Shown here: positions 31,366 to 36,009 of the stretch, piece after piece | Numbering within the stretch: the stretch's first letter is position 1 | How the letters are laid out: each line of letters begins with the position of its first letter | Source: Bacteroidota bacterium | GTDB lineage: Bacteria; Bacteroidota; Bacteroidia; Sphingobacteriales; Sphingobacteriaceae | DNA length: 36,009 bases | Assembly (NCBI GenBank): GCA_013287375.1 | Contig: JABDDX010000018.1 | Span: 1 to 36,009, forward strand | Reading direction: 5' to 3' | Notes under the pieces: model-generated | What the model saw: only the letters and a program-made list of their open reading frames with translations | Databases searched by the model: none | What the model was told of the DNA's origin: nothing | Program-made: the position numbers and the translations under genes

Positions 31366-32721
31366 ATGGAACTGCAAAACATAAAAAGAGTTTATTTGGT
31401 AGGCATAGGCGGCATTGGCATGAGCGGCCTTGCGCGCTATTTTCATCATTTAGGCTGTATTGTTTGTGGTTATGATAAAACTTCAACCGATTTAACTAAT
31501 GAACTGAAAAACGAAGGTATACAGATCATTTTTGATGATAATGAGGAGTGGATACCGATGAGCTTCCGTCAACCAGATGAAGGCACACTGGTGATTTACA
31601 CCCCCGCTATTCCAAAGGACTCGGCAATTGTTGGCTTTTTTCAAAAACGAGGATTTGAATTATTTAAACGCTCACAGGTTTTAGGTCTGATAAGCAAAGG
31701 GAAATATACAGTAGCTATTGCCGGTACACATGGTAAAACAACCACATCTACCATGGTTGCCCACATCTTAAAAGATTCCGGTAAAGATTGTTCAGCATTT
31801 TTGGGTGGTATCGCATCAAACTATAACAGCAATGTGCTTTATGGTAAAAATGATATAGTAGTGGTTGAGGCTGATGAATATGACCGCTCATTCCTTACCC
31901 TTTATCCGGATATCGCGGTTATTACTTCAATGGATGCCGATCATTTGGATATTTATGGCGATCATCAGCATTTAACTGATTCTTTTAAAATGTTCGCCTC
32001 GCAAATAAAACCAGGCGGCGTTCTGATTCATAAACAAGGCTTGCCTTTAAATACTGGTTATACTTATAGCATTAAAGATGCAGCCGATGCCATCGCGTTA
32101 AATATTCGTATTGAAAACGGTAGTTTCTATTTTGATTTCAGGAATAGTAATACTGATATAAAAGATATTCAGTTAGGAATACCTGGCTTTCACAATGTAG
32201 AAAATGCCACCGCCGCTATCGAAGCAACTTTGCGTTTAGGCGTAAAACCTGATGCGATAAAAAGTGCTTTAGCATCGTTCCGTGGTGTACACCGCAGGTT
32301 TGAGTATATCGTAAAAACACCGGAGCATATTTATATCGATGATTACGCGCATCACCCGGAAGAATTGCGTGCGGCCATCAACTCCGTGAAAAAATTATAT
32401 CCGGACAGAAAATTGGTGACCATCTTCCAGCCGCATTTATTTACCCGCACCCGCGATTTTGCCGATGGCTTTGCCGAAGTGCTGGACATGACGGATGAAT
32501 TAATCCTGTTAGATATTTACCCGGCCCGCGAGCTGCCGATTGAAGGTGTGGATGCAGAAATGATATTAAGCCGCATGAATTTAGTTAACAAACGTAAGCT
32601 AACTAAACAGCAGGCTGTTGATGCCATAGCAAATGAAAAGCCGGCCCTGTTGTTAACAGTAGGTGCAGGCGATATTGATCAGTTGGTTGAACCTTTAAAA
32701 AATGCTTTAAGTAATGTTTAA
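31366..32721 (+). CDS. murC: UDP-MurNAc:L-alanine ligase
   Basis: A 451-residue cytoplasmic Mur ligase, first of the stem-peptide ligases. N-terminal VYLVGIGGIGMSGLARYF (about 9-26) binds UDP-MurNAc. The ATP loop is G120-THGKTT-126, with VVEADEYDRSFLTLYPDIAVITSMDADHLDIYG, PGFHNVENATAAIEA and YIDDYAHHPEELRAAI as further MurC marks. An AGGAG lies before the ATG. Its end overlaps ftsQ by eight bases. A terminator-like hairpin precedes it, so its expression relative to murG may differ. Confidence 0.97.
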   Translation: MELQNIKRVYLVGIGGIGMSGLARYFHHLGCIVCGYDKTSTDLTNELKNEGIQIIFDDNEEWIPMSFRQPDEGTLVIYTPAIPKDSAIVGFFQKRGFELFKRSQVLGLISKGKYTVAIAGTHGKTTTSTMVAHILKDSGKDCSAFLGGIASNYNSNVLYGKNDIVVVEADEYDRSFLTLYPDIAVITSMDADHLDIYGDHQHLTDSFKMFASQIKPGGVLIHKQGLPLNTGYTYSIKDAADAIALNIRIENGSFYFDFRNSNTDIKDIQLGIPGFHNVENATAAIEATLRLGVKPDAIKSALASFRGVHRRFEYIVKTPEHIYIDDYAHHPEELRAAINSVKKLYPDRKLVTIFQPHLFTRTRDFADGFAEVLDMTDELILLDIYPARELPIEGVDAEMILSRMNLVNKRKLTKQQAVDAIANEKPALLLTVGAGDIDQLVEPLKNALSNV

Positions 32722-33589
32722 GAAACCCATTGTTAAGTACATCCTCATAAGCCTTTGCTGGTTAATCAGCTTGGGTGGCGTGGTTGTGCTCATGAGTTTC
32801 ATTGAAATTAAAAAGGCACAGGTTATTTGTAAGGATGTAAAAGTATATATCCCGGGCAACCAATATTTTATTGATCAACAAGAGATCGATAATATTTTGC
32901 ACGTAAAAAATCATACGTTAATAGGCAGGCCTATTGAAAGTATTAACATACGCGCATTGGAGGATAAACTAAAAGCTAATCCTTTTATTGAAACGGCAAG
33001 GGTGTATATTGATATGGATGATGTGATCCGGGTCGAGATCACCCAGCGCCAGCCAATATTGCGTATTATGAATCAGTTCGATCAGGATTTTTATGTGGAT
33101 TCTCATGGATTAAAGATTCCATTATCCAACAACTTTACAGCGAGGGTATTGGTAGCTAATGGTTTTATTGAGGAACCATTTAGTGGCAAGGTAGATACAT
33201 TGCATACTGATATAGCTACCCAGGTTTATAAAACAGCTGATTATATCCGCAGGGATTCGCTTTGGGATGCGCAGATAGCGCAGATCTACGTAAATCAGGC
33301 ACACGAAATTGAACTAATTCCCCGTGTAGGCAGCCAAAGGATACTATTAGGTAATGCGGATTCGCTGGATGCGAAATTCCATAACCTGTTGATTTTTTAC
33401 AAAAAAGCATTGCCGCAGGTAGGATGGGGCATGTATAAAATTATAAATATAAAATATGCAAACCAGGTTATCGGTGTAAAAAACCAGATGACCAAACAGG
33501 ATTCAATAAAAGCAATCACTGCGAAGCAGGATAGCGTGATAAAGAATTCTATTAATGCAATTAAAGACACATCTCAAATAGTGAAATAA
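32714..33589 (+). CDS. ftsQ: FtsQ-type division protein
   Basis: A 291-residue bitopic membrane protein. One membrane helix (about 8-28, YILISLCWLISLGGVVVLM) precedes a POTRA-like domain (VKVYIPGNQYFIDQQEIDNIL...ALEDKLKANPFIETARVYIDMDDVIRVEITQRQPILRI, about 42-117), then the FtsQ beta domain to about 260 and a polar, Lys/Asp/Gln-rich tail. FtsQ links FtsL-type proteins to the divisome. It overlaps murC by eight bases, and ftsA starts one base after its stop. Confidence 0.92.
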   Translation: MFKKPIVKYILISLCWLISLGGVVVLMSFIEIKKAQVICKDVKVYIPGNQYFIDQQEIDNILHVKNHTLIGRPIESINIRALEDKLKANPFIETARVYIDMDDVIRVEITQRQPILRIMNQFDQDFYVDSHGLKIPLSNNFTARVLVANGFIEEPFSGKVDTLHTDIATQVYKTADYIRRDSLWDAQIAQIYVNQAHEIELIPRVGSQRILLGNADSLDAKFHNLLIFYKKALPQVGWGMYKIINIKYANQVIGVKNQMTKQDSIKAITAKQDSVIKNSINAIKDTSQIVK

Positions 33590-33590
33590 T

Positions 33591-34937
33591 ATGGACAAAG
33601 TTTTAAGCCAGGAAAAGAGTTCGCCAATCGTGGTAGGGTTGGATATCGGAACTACAAAAATATGTGCCATTGTTGGCCGCCGAAGCAAAAACGGGAAGAT
33701 TGAAATACTGGGTATCGGAAAGGCTGAATCGGCGGGGGTAACGCGCGGAATGGTTTCAAATATTGACAAAACCGTGCAAGGTATCATCCAGGCAGTTGAC
33801 GTAGCGGGCACACAGTCAAACGTAGAGATACGCGTGGTAAATGTGGGTATAGCTGGTCAGCACATCAAAAGTTTACAGCACCGCGGGCTGATAACCCGTC
33901 GTGATTTAAACAGCGAAATCGGCCGCAAGGATATCGACAAGCTGATAGAGGATATGTACAACCTGGTAATGCCTCCAGGTGAAGAGATCATCCATGTATT
34001 GCCGCAGGAATTTACTGTTGACAGCGAACCGGGTGTAAAAGATCCTATAGGTATGGCTGGTGTGCGTTTGGAAGCAAACTTTCATATCATATCAGGCCAG
34101 GTTACTGCTATCAAAAATATTGTAAAGTGCGTAAATAAAGCAAACCTGGAAAGCCAGGAATTGATACTGGAGCCATTGGCGTCTTCTGAGTCGGTTTTGA
34201 GCGATGAGGAAAAAGAAGCAGGTGTTGTTTTGGTTGATGTTGGTGGCGGTACTACCGATGTGGCTATCTTCCACGAGGGGATCATCAGGCATACCGCTGT
34301 GATTCCTTTTGGTGGTAACAGTATTACCGAGGATATCCGCGAGGGCTGTTCAGTAATGCGTAACATCGCGGAACAATTAAAAGTGAGGTTTGGTTCTGCC
34401 CTGGCCGAAGAGAACAAAGAAAACGAGATTGTATGTGTACCCGGATTACGTGGGCGTGAGCCAAAAGAAATATCGGTTAAAAACCTGGCTTTTGTTATCC
34501 AGGCCCGTATGGAAGAGATCGTTGAGCATGTGTATTACGAGATCAAATCTTCGGGTTACGAGAAAAAACTGATAGCCGGTATAGTAATAACAGGCGGCGG
34601 CGCGCAGCTTAAACACCTGACGCAATTGGTAGAGTATGTTACAGGTTTAGATTGCCGTGTAGGATACCCTAATGAGCATTTGGCAAAAAATGAGGTGTTG
34701 CCAAAAAATATATACGAAGAGCTACAAAGCCCAATGTTTGCAACAGGTATAGGCCTGCTGATAAAAGGTATCCAGAAAATGGAATACAACGGACAAACGC
34801 AGGCTAGTACTGAGTTAAAAGTTGAAAAAACTAAAGTTCCTGAGGAAAGAAAAACAGGCGGTTTATTCGCCAAAATTCTGGAAGGAAGCAAAAAGTTTAT
34901 AAAGGATGATATAAAGGATGAAGACTTTTTAAAATAA
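33591..34937 (+). CDS. ftsA: FtsA, actin-like divisome protein
   Basis: A 448-residue actin-fold ATPase that anchors FtsZ to the inner membrane. Marks: VVGLDIGTTKICAIVGRR (phosphate 1, about 14-31), the SHS2/1C region (VNVGIAGQHIKSLQHRG), VVLVDVGGGTTDVAIF (phosphate 2) and GIVITGGGAQLKHL (adenosine motif). The C-terminal FAKILEGSKKFIKDDIKDEDFL (about 425-447) is the likely amphipathic membrane-targeting helix plus an acidic tail. ftsQ stops one base upstream. ftsZ follows after 172 bases containing DnaA-box-like sites. Confidence 0.96.
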   Translation: MDKVLSQEKSSPIVVGLDIGTTKICAIVGRRSKNGKIEILGIGKAESAGVTRGMVSNIDKTVQGIIQAVDVAGTQSNVEIRVVNVGIAGQHIKSLQHRGLITRRDLNSEIGRKDIDKLIEDMYNLVMPPGEEIIHVLPQEFTVDSEPGVKDPIGMAGVRLEANFHIISGQVTAIKNIVKCVNKANLESQELILEPLASSESVLSDEEKEAGVVLVDVGGGTTDVAIFHEGIIRHTAVIPFGGNSITEDIREGCSVMRNIAEQLKVRFGSALAEENKENEIVCVPGLRGREPKEISVKNLAFVIQARMEEIVEHVYYEIKSSGYEKKLIAGIVITGGGAQLKHLTQLVEYVTGLDCRVGYPNEHLAKNEVLPKNIYEELQSPMFATGIGLLIKGIQKMEYNGQTQASTELKVEKTKVPEERKTGGLFAKILEGSKKFIKDDIKDEDFLK

Positions 34938-34983
34938 GAATAAATAAAGCTAAACACATCAAAATTGATTGTGATTGGTATAC

Positions 34984-35043
34984 TTATTCACATATAGTAA
35001 CTTTTCCACATTGTTAACGATTGTGGAAAAACCTTGTGGAAAA
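34984..35043. promoter_or_regulatory. Cluster of four DnaA-box-like 9-mers upstream of ftsZ
   Basis: TTATTCACA (34984-34992) fits the DnaA-box consensus TTATNCACA exactly. TTTTCCACA (35002-35010, plus) and its inverse TGTGGAAAA (35022-35030 and 35035-35043) differ from TTATCCACA by one base. The second and third form a palindrome centred on GTTAAC. An AT-rich stretch of about 65 bases separates the cluster from the ftsZ start. Binding by DnaA is inferred from sequence only. Confidence 0.6.
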
Positions 35044-35109
35044 AGTCATATTATTACATTAGTGAAATCTAATAATTCGTCAAAATAGATATAACTGAAA
35101 ATAAGGATT

Positions 35110-36009
35110 ATGCAGTTCGAGATGTTAAAAGAAAAGTCATCAATCATCAAAGTAATTGGTGTTGGCGGCGGCGGCGGTAACGCGGTAAACCATATGTACA
35201 AGCAAGGCATTACAGGTGTCGACTTTATTATCTGTAATACCGATGCGCAGGCTTTGGAGCTTAGCCCAATCCCAAACAAGGTACAATTAGGTGCTAGTCT
35301 AACCGAAGGTATGGGCGCAGGCTCAATTCCTGAAGTTGGTAAAAACTCGGCTATTGAAAATATTGACGATATAAAACAAATGCTGGGCTCTAATACCAAA
35401 ATGTTATTTATAACAGCAGGTATGGGTGGTGGTACAGGTACGGGTGCAAGCCCAATTATTGCCAAAGCAGCACGTGAGTTAGATATATTAACCGTTGGTA
35501 TCTTCACCACGCCGTTCTCATTTGAAGGCAAACGCCGTAAAATGCAGGCCGATGCGGGTATGGAAGAACTGAAAAAATATGTCGATTCATTCTTAGTAAT
35601 ATCAAACGACAGGCTTCGCCAGATATTTGGTAACCTTACTTTAGGATCAGCATTCGCGCAAGCAGATAATATTTTGACCACTGCAGCTAAAGGTATTGCT
35701 GAGATAATCACATTGCCGGGTTACATAAACGTTGACTTTAAAGACGTACGTACCGTTATGAAAGATAGCGGCGTATCTATAATGGGTAGCTCAACTGCCG
35801 AAGGCGAAAACCGTGCTCTGAAAGCTGTTGAGGGCGCTTTGTCATCGCCATTGCTAAAAGATAATGAGATAGAAGGCGCACGTTATATCTTGCTTAATAT
35901 CAGCTCTGGTACTACAGAAGTAACTATGGATGAAGTAAGTATAATTACCGATTACATACAGGAAGAAGCCGGTTTAGCCGCCGACCTGATATGGGGTAAT
36001 TGTGTTGAC
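35110..36009 (+). CDS. ftsZ: FtsZ, tubulin-like division GTPase (partial, 3' end off window)
   Basis: The first 300 codons from the ATG at 35110 run open to the window end. FtsZ polymerises with GTP into the ring that recruits the divisome. Visible: VIGVGGGGGNAVNHM (about 15-29), NTDAQAL, the tubulin signature G106-G-G-T-G-T-G112 (AGMGGGTGTGASP), the P-F-S-FEGK region, NDRLRQIFG and the T7 loop N207-V-D-F-K-D-V (usual NxDFxD for nucleotide hydrolysis). GGA lies three bases before the ATG. The C-terminal subdomain is incomplete, and the linker and FtsA-binding tail are outside the window. Confidence 0.97.
   Translation, partial: MQFEMLKEKSSIIKVIGVGGGGGNAVNHMYKQGITGVDFIICNTDAQALELSPIPNKVQLGASLTEGMGAGSIPEVGKNSAIENIDDIKQMLGSNTKMLFITAGMGGGTGTGASPIIAKAARELDILTVGIFTTPFSFEGKRRKMQADAGMEELKKYVDSFLVISNDRLRQIFGNLTLGSAFAQADNILTTAAKGIAEIITLPGYINVDFKDVRTVMKDSGVSIMGSSTAEGENRALKAVEGALSSPLLKDNEIEGARYILLNISSGTTEVTMDEVSIITDYIQEEAGLAADLIWGNCVD

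Noticed and set aside
34984-35110. Chromosomal origin of replication
   Set aside because: DnaA-like boxes and an AT-rich stretch are present, but no dnaA, dnaN or other origin-linked gene is in the window; ftsZ control is the simpler reading. GC-skew could reopen this.
35046-35711. 221-codon minus-strand frame opposite ftsZ
   Set aside because: The plus strand encodes clear FtsZ motifs over the same bases; the minus frame has no family pattern and is a shadow.

Overview
The window looks like chromosomal DNA of a Bacteroidota bacterium, most likely family Sphingobacteriaceae (Mucilaginibacter/Pedobacter-like). This is inferred from the following: promoters carry the Bacteroidota -7 motif TAnnTTTG (exact copies before serS, the SIMPL gene, aspS, the toxin-antitoxin pair, the TPP riboswitch and gap); lipoproteins have a Cys-Lys-Lys start to the mature chain; a TonB-dependent receptor carries an N-terminal carboxypeptidase-like domain; there is a PafA-type phosphatase; and the division/cell-wall cluster lacks murF. 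No tRNA, rRNA, CRISPR array, insertion sequence or prophage was seen. No stretch over 300 bases lacks a gene or gene remnant.

Layout. 1-690: rsmI, cut by the left edge. 876-2147: serS. 2286-7486 (minus strand): a degenerate receiver-like protein, a SIMPL protein, then an aspS-led run (aspS, two tandem FKBP lipoproteins, a small tyrosine phosphatase) and a ParE-type toxin-antitoxin pair. 7541-12902 (plus): a thiamine neighbourhood with a TPP riboswitch, a TonB-dependent receptor, a PafA-type alkaline phosphatase and a divergent ThiE-like protein. 13128-18712: gap, a convergent lipoprotein, a GNAT acetyltransferase, pgk and a CocE-type hydrolase. 18863-20455: a frameshifted DUF1801 gene between two copies of a hairpin repeat, a secreted thioredoxin-like protein and a small membrane protein. 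20663 to the right edge: the dcw cluster mraZ-rsmH-ftsL-ftsI-murE-mraY-murD-ftsW-murG-murC-ftsQ-ftsA-ftsZ. The first five of these overlap by 4-8 bases, and ftsZ is cut by the window end.

How the genes work together. The dcw genes build the peptidoglycan precursor (MurE, MurD, MurC, MraY, MurG) and the septal machine (FtsL, FtsI, FtsW, FtsQ, FtsA, FtsZ). They are preceded by tandem AAAGTGGTAR boxes that look like MraZ sites. Between ftsA and ftsZ lie four DnaA-box-like 9-mers in 60 bases, a possible link between replication and division. The riboswitch marks the TonB receptor as a thiamine-related importer. The neighbouring phosphatase and ThiE-like protein suggest, but do not prove, a salvage module.

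Most notable beyond gene content: at least eight distinct palindromic or direct repeat families sit in the gene junctions, including inside the dcw operon. Several abut or overlap start codons (rsmI, thiE-like, murD), so they form the 5' UTR or even N-terminal codons of the downstream gene.
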